Positions 8,232-16,362 of a stretch of 64,000 nt of DNA are shown piece by piece. Position 1 is the stretch's first letter, and every line of letters begins with the position of its first letter. The notes below the pieces were generated by a model. It did not search any database. It was not told where the DNA came from and worked only from the letters and a program-made list of their open reading frames with translations. A program made the translations under genes and the position numbers. This stretch comes from Butyricicoccus_A sp963588905. GTDB taxonomy: Bacteria; Bacillota; Clostridia; Oscillospirales; Butyricicoccaceae. The stretch spans positions 1-64,000 of the forward strand of contig CAVAJF010000019.1 of the NCBI GenBank assembly GCA_963588905.1, read 5' to 3'.

Positions 8232-8492
8232 GTTCCTCCCTCACTTTCCACAATCTCTTTTTTCATTTTTACCCGTTCCTTCCATTTTTAGACGCTGCCG
8301 ATAGATTTTTTCTGTTACCCCATGTCACTTTGCGTTTGGATATGGTATACTATAAAAGATATATGATAAGAATCCGGCACAAACCTTCTTGTTTGTTTCT
8401 ATCGTGTTAATTTTTTTGTGCGCAATAGGCGGTTTGCATCAATGTGAACAAGTTTTTAACGCAAATTTTAACGCATTTTTTGCACAATTTAG
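8232..8492. other. Intergenic region between clp and the permease gene
   Basis: This stretch separates two divergent genes and contains no ORF with a ribosome site. A possible weak plus-strand -10, TATACT (8346-8351), with a poor -35 lies about 240 bases before the permease gene. Further on are AACGCAAATTTTAACGCA repeats. No riboswitch was recognised. Confidence 0.4.
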
Positions 8493-8531
8493 TTGCTATT
8501 CCGCGTTTTGGCGCGTATAATGCGTTTTGGC
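8493..8531 (+). promoter_or_regulatory. Permease promoter with direct repeats around the -10
   Basis: TTGCTA (8493-8498), 17 bases, TATAAT (8516-8521). The decamer GCGTTTTGGC occurs twice, at 8503-8512 inside the spacer and at 8522-8531 just past the -10, 19 bases start to start. Direct repeats flanking a -10 box are a common repressor arrangement, so the permease may be regulated here. Confidence 0.65.
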
Positions 8532-8597
8532 AAAGGAAAATGAATAAAATTCATTTTTCCAGATACATACAGAAACAAATAATAAGGAGGTTTTATT

Positions 8598-9863
8598 GTG
8601 ACTACACCACAAATCGCTGCTGTTGTCATCTTCTTGGCAGTCATTATCGCTATTATGACAGAGAAGGTTCATCGTGCAGTCGCTGCAACTGCTGGTGCTG
8701 TCCTTCTGCTCCTGATCGGCATCCTGAATGTGGATTCCGCCGTCAGCTATATCGACTTCAACACGGTCGGTGTCCTGATCGGTATGATGCTGTTCGTGGC
8801 AGTTGTGAAAAATTCCGGCATTTTTGAATTCATTGCCATTAAATCAGCCAAAATTGCAAAGGGTGACCCTTGGCGCATCATGGTGCTGTTTGTCATCATC
8901 ACTGCGGTTCTCTCCGCGTTCCTTGACAACGTAACCACCGTCCTGCTGATCGGCCCGATGACCATCGCCATCACACAGATTCTGGAAATCAATCCGGTTC
9001 CGTTCCTGATGACGCAGATCATGGCATCCAATATCGGCGGTACCGCCACCCTCATCGGTGACCCTCCGAACATCATGATTGGTTCTGCGGCAGGCCTTTC
9101 CTTCGTAGACTTTATTGAGAACACCGGTGTTGTTGTCATTCTGATTCTCATTGTCATGATCGTCTGTTTCCGTCTGATGTATGGCAAGCAGCTGGTTGCA
9201 GACGCAGAGAAGACCAAGCTCATCATGGAGCTGGACGAAAGCAAGACCATCAAGGATCATTCCCTGATGGTGAAGAGCCTCGTGCTCATCGCTCTCGTTG
9301 TCGTCGGCTTTGTTATGCACAGCACGCTGGGCATCGAGTCCTGTGTCGTTGCACTGACCGCTGCCGCTGTCATGCTGATTATCGGCAAGCAGGATGCAGA
9401 GGAGATTATCGCCAACGTTGAGTGGTCCACGATTGTGTTCTTCATCGGTCTGTTTATCGTCGTCGGCGGTATGCAGGAAACCGGCGTCATCAATATGCTG
9501 GCACAGGCTCTGATGGATGTCACCCACGGCGATGTTTTCATCACCATGCTGCTGCTCCTGTGGCTGTCCGCGATTTTCTCCGCTTTCCTCGACAACATTC
9601 CGTTTGTTGCGACTCTGATTCCGATGATTATCACAATGGGTCAGAGCGGCGCAGATATTACCCCGCTGTGGTGGGCAATCTCGCTGGGTGCATGTTTGGG
9701 CGGCAACGGCTCTCTGATTGGTGCTTCCGCAAACGTCGTTTTGTCCGGCATCAGCAACAAGAACGGCTATCCGATCACCTTTATGAGCTACTTGAAGGTC
9801 GGCTTCCCGCTCATGATTCTTTCTATCATTATCTCCACCGGCTTCCTGCTCATCCGTTATTGA
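8598..9863 (+). CDS. ArsB/NhaD-superfamily ion permease
   Basis: A 421-residue inner-membrane transporter with about eleven hydrophobic helices in two similar halves. Each half carries the family re-entrant signature: FLDNVTTVLL with NIGGTATLIGDPPNIMI in the first and FLDNIPFVATLIPM with GGNGSLIGASAN in the second. This places it in the ArsB/NhaD (SLC13-like, ion transporter) superfamily. The substrate (arsenite, sodium or an organic anion) cannot be read from the sequence, and no arsenic genes lie nearby. Start is GTG 8598, seven bases after AAGGAGG. A regulated promoter precedes it. The next gene follows after 57 bases and may be co-transcribed. Confidence 0.88.
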   Translation: MTTPQIAAVVIFLAVIIAIMTEKVHRAVAATAGAVLLLLIGILNVDSAVSYIDFNTVGVLIGMMLFVAVVKNSGIFEFIAIKSAKIAKGDPWRIMVLFVIITAVLSAFLDNVTTVLLIGPMTIAITQILEINPVPFLMTQIMASNIGGTATLIGDPPNIMIGSAAGLSFVDFIENTGVVVILILIVMIVCFRLMYGKQLVADAEKTKLIMELDESKTIKDHSLMVKSLVLIALVVVGFVMHSTLGIESCVVALTAAAVMLIIGKQDAEEIIANVEWSTIVFFIGLFIVVGGMQETGVINMLAQALMDVTHGDVFITMLLLLWLSAIFSAFLDNIPFVATLIPMIITMGQSGADITPLWWAISLGACLGGNGSLIGASANVVLSGISNKNGYPITFMSYLKVGFPLMILSIIISTGFLLIRY

Positions 9864-9920
9864 GAGCTTTGAAAACCGCTGGTATCCCGCCGCATCCTGC
9901 GGCAGAATGGAGTGTATTTC

Positions 9921-10376
9921 ATGAACGCCAATTCTATCTCCGGTGATATGATTAACTTCCGCCTCCGTCAGCTGGGCGCAACTTCCATCCGCGAAGTCAA
10001 CAGCATCATGCACATTGTGCGCTTCCAGCTGGAAAACGGATTTGAGGTAGCTTACGTCTTTAACATCACCAAAAACAACAAATATTTTCTGCAGCGTATG
10101 CGTCCGTATGCGCTGGCACACGGCAAGATGGCTGACGCAGAGTCCATCGTCGAATTTATCACGCAGGACATCGCCAAGTTCCGTCAGGCACAGCGAAGCA
10201 GCAACTTCCATACGTTCATCGAGACAGCAAGCCTCATGAACACGTTGACCGCCAAGCTGGAGGACATGTTCCTCAACCACAATGTAGACGGCAAGCTGCT
10301 GACCAACTTCAATCACTGCATCCAGAACGATTGTGATTATATTGATGCCTTGGTCGACAATTCTAAGCCGCTGTAA
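9921..10376 (+). CDS. Conserved-looking protein of unknown function
   Basis: A 151-residue soluble protein with no signal peptide or membrane segment. The N-terminal half looks like a small alpha/beta domain (FRLRQLGATSIREVNSIM, then FEVAYVFNI and a YFLQRMRPY segment). The C-terminal half is helical and ends in ALVDNSKPL. No family is recognised. Start ATG 9921 is chosen because TGGAG sits eight bases before it. It lies 57 bases after the permease gene and before a strong terminator, so the two probably form one transcript, but a link in function is only inferred. Confidence 0.7.
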   Translation: MNANSISGDMINFRLRQLGATSIREVNSIMHIVRFQLENGFEVAYVFNITKNNKYFLQRMRPYALAHGKMADAESIVEFITQDIAKFRQAQRSSNFHTFIETASLMNTLTAKLEDMFLNHNVDGKLLTNFNHCIQNDCDYIDALVDNSKPL

Positions 10377-10397
10377 CCGAAATTTCCGTTTTCTCTA

Positions 10398-10436
10398 TAA
10401 ACAGACCTGTCTTTTTTTGGCAGGTCTGTTTCTTTT
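10398..10436 (+). terminator. Terminator of the permease operon
   Basis: Hairpin AAACAGACCTG / CAGGTCTGTTT with a T-rich loop and a T-rich tail, 20 bases after the unknown gene. Confidence 0.85.
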
Positions 10437-10531
10437 TGTTTTTTCGTCTTTTGTACAAATTCCGCGTTTAAATTCCGCTAACTTTCTTCCATTTTTCCAT
10501 TTTCCGTGTTTCTTTTCCGCTAATTTCCGCC

Positions 10532-10560
10532 TTGATTTTACGAAATAAAGCATGTATAAT
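10532..10560 (+). promoter_or_regulatory. Promoter of the antiporter gene
   Basis: TTGATT (10532-10537), 17 bases, TATAAT (10555-10560). The preceding 70 bases carry four near-copies of TTCCGC, of unknown meaning. Confidence 0.75.
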
Positions 10561-10648
10561 GGCAACGATGAAAAACTAGACATGTGTCGGTCTATTTTTT
10601 CAAACATTTTGTTCAAAAATGTATCATAAAAGAAAGAAGGTGGCTGGT

Positions 10649-11824
10649 TTGTCTTATACATTCCTGCTGGTTCTGGCAGTTATCCTGCTCTCAACAAAGG
10701 TTCTGGGCCTCGCGTCCGGCAAAGTCAATATGCCGCAGGTCGTCGGTGCATTGCTCGCCGGTCTGATCCTCGGCCCATCTATTCTCAATGTGGTGTCTGT
10801 TGACAACACGATTTCTGTCATCTCAGAGCTCGGTGTTATCATGCTGATGTTCTCCGCCGGTCTGGAAACCGATCTGGCTGAGCTGAAGAAAACAGGTCTT
10901 GCCTCATTCGTCATCGCACTCGCCGGTGTCGTTCTGCCGCTTGTGTGCGGCGCCGGACTCTATCTGTTTTGGTTCCGCGGAGAGGCTGATCCGCAGGCGA
11001 CGCTCAAGGCAGTATTTGTCGGTGTCATTCTGACCGCCACCTCTGTTTCTATCACTGTCGAGACGCTCAAAGAAATGGGCAAGCTCAAAGGACGCGTCGG
11101 CACAGCGATTCTAGGTGCCGCTGTCATCGACGATATTCTCGGCATTATCGCCCTGACGATCGTATCCAGCTTTACCGATCCGGATATTCAGATTCACACG
11201 GTTTTGCTGAAAATTGTTCTGTTTTTCGTCTTTATCGCTGTTGTTGGCTTCTTTGTGTACAAGTATTTTGCACACCTCAACAATGCGTTCAACGAAAAAA
11301 TGCATCGCCGCGTTGCGATTTACGGTCTGGCATTCTGCCTGCTTCTGTCGTTTGCCTCTGAGCAGTTCTTCGGCGTGGCAGACATTACCGGTGCATATTT
11401 TGCCGGTCTGCTGCTGTGTAATCTGCCGAGCGTGCGCGCCTATGTGAGCCGGAAGATTGAAATCTGTGCGTATATGCTGTTCTCTCCGGTGTTCTTTGCC
11501 AGTGTCGGTCTAAAAACCGATTTGCGCGGTCTGTCGCTTTCGCTGCTCGTCTTTGCCATCTTGCTGCTCGCCATTGCCATTTTGTCCAAAATCATTGGCT
11601 GCGGCCTCAGCGCAAAGCTGTTCCACTTCAGCAACACCGAAGCGCTTTCCGTTGGTATCGGCATGGTATCGCGCGGTGAAGTTGCTCTGATCGTTGCCCA
11701 GAAGGGCGCTGCATTTGGCTTAGTGCCGGATTCCCTATTTGGACCGGTCATTCTGGTGGTTATTGTCACCACACTGATTACCCCGATTCTGCTCAAACTC
11801 GTCATGGGACGAAAGCCAGCGTAA
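10649..11824 (+). CDS. Cation/proton antiporter, CPA2 family
   Basis: A 391-residue membrane protein with about twelve or thirteen helices, of the Na+/H+ exchanger (Kef/NapA-like) fold. The signature GALLAGLILGPS is near residue 35 and the ion-site VIDDILGI lies near residue 160, with paired acids typical of electrogenic exchangers. There is no C-terminal TrkA-N or TrkA-C domain, so it is the membrane part alone. The TTG at 10649 is preferred as start because AAGGTGG lies just upstream, whereas the ATG at 10619 has no ribosome site. Its own promoter and terminator make it monocistronic. The transported ion is not determined. Confidence 0.9.
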   Translation: MSYTFLLVLAVILLSTKVLGLASGKVNMPQVVGALLAGLILGPSILNVVSVDNTISVISELGVIMLMFSAGLETDLAELKKTGLASFVIALAGVVLPLVCGAGLYLFWFRGEADPQATLKAVFVGVILTATSVSITVETLKEMGKLKGRVGTAILGAAVIDDILGIIALTIVSSFTDPDIQIHTVLLKIVLFFVFIAVVGFFVYKYFAHLNNAFNEKMHRRVAIYGLAFCLLLSFASEQFFGVADITGAYFAGLLLCNLPSVRAYVSRKIEICAYMLFSPVFFASVGLKTDLRGLSLSLLVFAILLLAIAILSKIIGCGLSAKLFHFSNTEALSVGIGMVSRGEVALIVAQKGAAFGLVPDSLFGPVILVVIVTTLITPILLKLVMGRKPA

Positions 11825-11840
11825 TATTCTAAAATACTAC

Positions 11841-11880
11841 AAATCCGCAGAGAATGATTTCTCTGCGGATTTCTTTTTTG
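11841..11880 (+). terminator. Terminator of the antiporter gene
   Basis: Hairpin with arms AAATCCGCAGAGAA and TTCTCTGCGGATTT, loop TGAT, then CTTTTTT. It may also partly stop the phage module transcript coming from the other side. Confidence 0.85.
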
Positions 11881-11896
11881 CCGGTTTTGTCATGGA

Positions 11897-12550
11897 TTAC
11901 GGCAATAATGCCTTCCATCGGCTGAGGGCTAATTGTGCCTCCTTATACGCCTTATCTGCGGTCTGTGTGCCCGCTTTGACACCCAAAATCGCTGCATCTG
12001 CCGGAAGGACATATCCGTATGTTTGCCATCGCTGCATCGCCTGACTGTACGCCGTTTGATACTGGGATGCCTGATACCGTTTCACAGACAGCTCATAGCT
12101 CCGATCTGCATTGTATTGATCCGTCTTTGCCTGTGCCAAATCGGTTCGCAAATCGGCCATGCTGTTCCAATAATCTTGCGATGCCTGCGCAATTTCTGTA
12201 CTGCTTGTGCTGTGCGCCGCCTGTTCCTGTTTGAGCCGCTGTGCAGACAAGGCATTCAAATTGCTGCGCAAACTGTTGTCTCTGGCAATGCGAGAGGATT
12301 CTGCGTATCCGCTTGTCGGCGCGGCATACACGCCGCCGCTGTTTAATCCGACTGCCGCCAGCTTTTCCTCCTGCCCCAATGCAGAAATACGTGCGGCGTT
12401 CTGTGCCTGCGTCACACTGTCTCGATATGTCGATTGAATCTGACTCAAATTGGCCCGCAGTCTGCGCTGACTTTCCGCCTGCGCGGTTTCAAATGCATTG
12501 CGTCTGCTGTCTTCCACAGCACGATACAATCCGTCTATATCCAAAGCCAT
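11897..12550 (-). CDS. Phage virion-associated coiled-coil protein
   Basis: A 217-residue Ala/Gln/Ser-rich protein that is almost entirely predicted helix. The first 75 residues have heptad-like spacing (RRNAFETAQAESQRRLRAN), followed by a short Gly-rich turn and further long helices. There is no signal peptide. By position after the gp10-like gene it could correspond to a tail needle or an ejected internal protein of P22-type phages, but no sequence signature confirms this. Start ATG 12550 follows GGAGGTGAAGCA. It is the last gene of the module. Confidence 0.6.
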   Translation of the reverse strand: MALDIDGLYRAVEDSRRNAFETAQAESQRRLRANLSQIQSTYRDSVTQAQNAARISALGQEEKLAAVGLNSGGVYAAPTSGYAESSRIARDNSLRSNLNALSAQRLKQEQAAHSTSSTEIAQASQDYWNSMADLRTDLAQAKTDQYNADRSYELSVKRYQASQYQTAYSQAMQRWQTYGYVLPADAAILGVKAGTQTADKAYKEAQLALSRWKALLP

Positions 12551-12563
12551 TGCTTCACCTCCT

Positions 12564-14354
12564 CTATCTCCGTCTCGCCGTATGTCTCACGCTATATCGA
12601 ATGGTCAACCCCAATAAACCAAACGGTTCCTCGTTTTCTTCGTTCTTGGCAATGAGCTGAAATTGCCATGCGTGCCGCACGCGCCTTCGCACATCGACCG
12701 GCACAGCCGTCGGTGCAGAGCGAAAAGAAAAGCGAGAAAAATCCAACCCAGCAAAGGAAAATTGAGAAAATGCCACGCGCTGCACGCACCGCATCAGGCT
12801 GTCTGTGCGATACCAAATCTCCGCACCGGAACTGCCATACGGCATCAGTCTGGGCTGGCTGTACATCACCGTCTTGGTTCTGCTGGCTTCCCGCAACGGC
12901 AAAAGCGGTGTCGCCCAATGCGCGGCAATCGCAGCACCGTCATCCGAGTAGGCGTGCGGATCATCGGTGTGACAAAAGCGGCACACCCGTCCATCTTCTG
13001 TGCCGAACCATAAATACCCATCCGTATCGGTATCCGGCAAAAAGCACTGTGCCGGAATATTTTCCCAATAATACCATTCCGGTATGCCGCCCGTCATCTG
13101 TCTGCTGTCCGCCACATAACAATGGTTGTTGACTGCGAGATAGTATTTTCCATCCCACACGCAGGCCGTCGCCTGTGTCAAATCCTCTCGGCAAAGCTTG
13201 GGATCGATGCGCTGGGATACACCGGAAATGGTTCGATATTCCGTGACATAGGTGCCATAAATTCCCATCACGCCATATGGAGAGAGATAATACGGTGTTC
13301 CCGCCAGCACATCCATGGCATATGAGCTGACGGCACCGGCAGCTTCCGCTCCCTGCCGCAGTTGATACGCCGGTTTGTTGTTTTCATCCAAAGAAAATGT
13401 GCGCAAATACTGCCTGGCGTCCTGGCCATCCGCTTTGAGAACAATCTGCGTGTCATATTGTCGGACATATCCCATAATTGCAGAAGCATCCGAGCCGATG
13501 CGCGTATAGCCGGTATCGGGGAAATAGCTCGGATCATACAGTCCCGACTGCCAATCCCAATTGGGTTGATGGGGATTTCCAGACACAAACGCACGGGTGT
13601 CATTCTGACCGCCAAACAGACCGCAAACGCGGCATTTGTTAATATCCGGCTGATTTTTCACAGTTTTGGAAAAGGTAATGACAACATTGGCAAGTCCACC
13701 GGCATCCGGCGGTGCCTGCGTCAAGGTCACTTTACCGGCATAGGCATCCACCCATTTGACGGTATAGCCCGAACAGGTCACGGAATCCACATCAATATCT
13801 TGACAGTCCAGTTGAAATTCCGTACTTTTTCCGTCCCCGACAAAGGTATTGATGCGCTTCGGCGTCAGCAAATTGACCGCTTCAAAGCTGGTTCCTCCGC
13901 CACTCGGCGGACTTCCTATGGTTGTCGTCGGAACAAATGCCTGTTCTCGAACCGGCTGTACGGTTTCTCCATCGTAAACGAGATAGGTCTTGCCGTCCAG
14001 CAGCCAAAGCTTTCCGTTCATCAAAAAAGACACCGAGCGTGCGGAATTCATATCGTCATATATCTTTTGCGTTGTATGATCTGCTTTCAACCGCCACAGC
14101 TCGCTTCCCGCATGACACAGGATCTCTTCGCCCAGTCGATGCAGGCCATAGATACTGCCGGCAAATCGCGCGCGGGTCTGGTATCCGGTGCGCTTGACCG
14201 GAAAATATGTCTCGTCCGCAATCATATTGCAGGCGTCCGGCGAGCGGGACAAATCGGTTTTCGTCGGATGATTGGCGAAATCCACACCGGCAAACCGCTC
14301 AATCGTCAACTCCTGTCTCGCCGCTGTCTCAGAAAATTGATAGGCATTGCTCAT
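12564..14354 (-). CDS. Phage tail-hub / DNA-stabilisation protein (gp10-like)
   Basis: A 596-residue beta-rich protein that opens with an N-terminal stretch ending GVDFANHPTKTDLSRSPDAC. Repeated short strands follow, such as MNGKLWLLDGKTYLVYDG and YLWFGTEDGRVCRF, which look like blades of a propeller. Position directly after the gp4-like gene matches P22 gp10, the packaged-DNA stabilisation protein. Start ATG 14354 overlaps the upstream stop (ATGA). The assignment is from context and repeat pattern and is not certain. Confidence 0.6.
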   Translation of the reverse strand: MSNAYQFSETAARQELTIERFAGVDFANHPTKTDLSRSPDACNMIADETYFPVKRTGYQTRARFAGSIYGLHRLGEEILCHAGSELWRLKADHTTQKIYDDMNSARSVSFLMNGKLWLLDGKTYLVYDGETVQPVREQAFVPTTTIGSPPSGGGTSFEAVNLLTPKRINTFVGDGKSTEFQLDCQDIDVDSVTCSGYTVKWVDAYAGKVTLTQAPPDAGGLANVVITFSKTVKNQPDINKCRVCGLFGGQNDTRAFVSGNPHQPNWDWQSGLYDPSYFPDTGYTRIGSDASAIMGYVRQYDTQIVLKADGQDARQYLRTFSLDENNKPAYQLRQGAEAAGAVSSYAMDVLAGTPYYLSPYGVMGIYGTYVTEYRTISGVSQRIDPKLCREDLTQATACVWDGKYYLAVNNHCYVADSRQMTGGIPEWYYWENIPAQCFLPDTDTDGYLWFGTEDGRVCRFCHTDDPHAYSDDGAAIAAHWATPLLPLREASRTKTVMYSQPRLMPYGSSGAEIWYRTDSLMRCVQRVAFSQFSFAGLDFSRFSFRSAPTAVPVDVRRRVRHAWQFQLIAKNEENEEPFGLLGLTIRYSVRHTARRR

Positions 14355-14725
14355 ACATCAGTTCCCAAAATCGGCGTCTGCACACACGGCGCATAATACG
14401 CGGCGCGGCGTTCATATTCCTCCATCAGCCAGTTAAACTTTGTGTGGTCATCCTCTTCAATCAGCATGGCCGCCAATCCATACGGAAAACACTCCTGCAC
14501 GAAGCATTCCTCATATGGAATTTCGTCCTCTAAACTGTCGAGAGCAGCCGCAGGACGCAACGCGCTCCATTCAGTTGTATCTGCCGTCAATCGCTGCTGT
14601 TCATACACGCGGTCACGCAGCAGCTGATTGATGCACCCGAGGGCAAACGGCCGAAGTGCTTCCGCATCCTCCGTTTCCAAACCATTGAGAATCATCGCCT
14701 GTTCAAACAGGTCATTTCCGGTCAT
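14351..14725 (-). CDS. Phage head-tail connector/completion protein (gp4-like)
   Basis: A 124-residue, acidic, largely helical protein. It starts MTGNDLFEQAMILNGL and contains a run of helices ending in FNWLMEEYERRAAYY. Its size and its place between the capsid gene and the gp10-like gene fit a head-completion or adaptor protein. Start ATG 14725 follows AAAGGAGG; the earlier in-frame codons are not preceded by a site. Its stop overlaps the next gene by four bases, so translation is coupled. Confidence 0.6.
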   Translation of the reverse strand: MTGNDLFEQAMILNGLETEDAEALRPFALGCINQLLRDRVYEQQRLTADTTEWSALRPAAALDSLEDEIPYEECFVQECFPYGLAAMLIEEDDHTKFNWLMEEYERRAAYYAPCVQTPILGTDV

Positions 14726-14789
14726 ATGCAAACCTCCTTTCTTCTTGAGCGGCGGGCGCATTGCTGCGCCCGCCTGTGCAAGATCGTAA

Positions 14790-15842
14790 TCAACAAGCCT
14801 TATCTGCTACATCCGAGGTGAATTTTCCCTCTGCAAATGCCACCACACGGAAGGTTGCTCCGGAGGTCATTGTCACCGCAGAGGTATATACCTTGGCGCT
14901 GTCCGAATAGCGCGGATCTGTGCCATCCACCGTATACCGCATCTCGTCCGCACCGCTCGGCTTGGTTGCTGTCACAGATAAGGAGCTGATAGCGAGAATC
15001 GGCGCTGTCAGCTTGCTGCTCTTCTGTACCAGAACATATACGCCCTTGCTCTTCGCACCGAGCACAAACGCATCATAATAATGGCGTCCCTCAATGAGCG
15101 CGCCGGACACGCCAACCGGATCGTTATGCACCTTAGCATCCGAGATCTTGTACGGCATCAGCACGGAATTCTTGTGTGTGATGATGAAATAGCAGCCCGT
15201 CGGCATATAGCTCTTCGGCACACGGACAATGTTGAGACCGGAAATTTCTCCGCAAATGCCCTTGCCAATTGCCTTGACACCGAGACCTTCCAAGCCGGTA
15301 AATTCCGGAGACAGACGAATCATTTTATACACTTCTGCCGTCACATAAATATACCGATCACCGTCCGGTACCAGATTGTCATCCAGCGTCTGCGCACCGG
15401 TGGAAATCAGCTCGACAATGGTATCCTTTGTCGGCGCATTGTCCGTGGTGGCAATGGTTCCCGCCATCTTGGCAAACTGCTTGAGCGCGTATTTATCTGC
15501 CGCAGGCGTGGACTGCTCGTTAATCTGCAAGCGCAGCATGTCGGCAGCCTTTTTACTCATGTTCTGATCCAGATAATTGCCCTTATCAATGGTCAAGGTA
15601 AACGCTTTGTCCTGCGTCATTTTGAGTTCCTGCACAATGTCCTGCATTTCCGTCACGGTACCATAGCGGGACATGCCCTCACGGGTGTAATCGACTTCCG
15701 GCACAGTCACCGGTGTATACACTTTCAGCGTCTTGACACCGGTCAGGTCAAAGGTCGTCGAGGTCTTTCCCTTGACGAAAGAGCCAGCGGTGAATACTTC
15801 TGCAATTTGACTGGAATATTTTGTCGCGAGATTGACAGCCAT
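14790..15842 (-). CDS. Major capsid protein with C-terminal beta-sandwich domain
   Basis: A 350-residue protein. The first 270 or so residues have the make-up of an HK97-fold capsid subunit: an N-terminal AVNLATKYSSQIAEVF helix, a long middle helical part, and a segment VTAEVYKMIRLSPEF typical of coat proteins of this group. The last 75 or so residues look like a chitobiase C-terminal/Ig-like module (MRYTVDGTDPRYSD, then TFRVVAFAEG), which in phages tends to be surface-exposed decoration. Start ATG 15842 has AAGGAGG nine bases upstream; a TTG two codons earlier is less likely. It lies 15 bases after the scaffold gene. Confidence 0.8.
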   Translation of the reverse strand: MAVNLATKYSSQIAEVFTAGSFVKGKTSTTFDLTGVKTLKVYTPVTVPEVDYTREGMSRYGTVTEMQDIVQELKMTQDKAFTLTIDKGNYLDQNMSKKAADMLRLQINEQSTPAADKYALKQFAKMAGTIATTDNAPTKDTIVELISTGAQTLDDNLVPDGDRYIYVTAEVYKMIRLSPEFTGLEGLGVKAIGKGICGEISGLNIVRVPKSYMPTGCYFIITHKNSVLMPYKISDAKVHNDPVGVSGALIEGRHYYDAFVLGAKSKGVYVLVQKSSKLTAPILAISSLSVTATKPSGADEMRYTVDGTDPRYSDSAKVYTSAVTMTSGATFRVVAFAEGKFTSDVADKAC

Positions 15843-15856
15843 ATACAATTACCTCC

Positions 15857-16348
15857 TTAGCCTTTTCCCATCAGAGCGAGAATGATGGGATCTGTGATGT
15901 TGTTTTCTCCATCCGAACGGGCGGAACCGACATCCATTCGGCGGTTATCCGCATTTTTGCGCAGCTGTTCCAGCTCTTCGTGCAGCTTGCGAATCTCATA
16001 CGCACGATATGCACCCAGCAGATCACCGGAACGATTTGCCTCGTCCCACACTTCCGGCGGAATATCCTGTGCGTTGATGTCCGGATAGGCGGACAAAAAC
16101 GACTGATAGACATTGGGCTGTGCGAACTGCCCGCGCATGGCACCTGTCATCTGCGCTGGCATTCCTTCGCTCTGGCCGTTCTTTGCCGCATCATTGGCGC
16201 GGGATAACCCCTGCTCGGCAGCGGTGATGAGCTGCTCCAAGGTCAGCTCCAGTGTCTGTCCGTCCACCGTGACGGCATACGTCTGTTCTGTGCCCTGCGG
16301 CGGCTGCTGATCGGCCGCCTGCGGCATCTGTTTGTTGTTTACTTGCAT
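15857..16348 (-). CDS. Phage scaffolding protein
   Basis: A 163-residue acidic, Gln-rich, mostly helical protein located directly before the capsid gene, the usual place for a scaffold. It has a low-complexity N-terminus (QADQQPPQ-like), a LELTLEQLITAAEQGL helix, and a long C-terminal helix rich in Glu and Leu (IRKLHEELEQLRKNAD), which could form a coiled coil. Start ATG 16348 follows AAGGAGTG. Scaffolds are poorly conserved, so the call rests on position and composition. Confidence 0.65.
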   Translation of the reverse strand: MQVNNKQMPQAADQQPPQGTEQTYAVTVDGQTLELTLEQLITAAEQGLSRANDAAKNGQSEGMPAQMTGAMRGQFAQPNVYQSFLSAYPDINAQDIPPEVWDEANRSGDLLGAYRAYEIRKLHEELEQLRKNADNRRMDVGSARSDGENNITDPIILALMGKG

Positions 16349-16362
16349 AGAAACACTCCTTT

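Noticed and set aside
13362..14396. 344-codon plus-strand frame opposite the gp10-like gene as a second phage gene
   Set aside because: No ribosome site and the reverse strand has continuous coding with overlaps to its neighbours, so this is a shadow.
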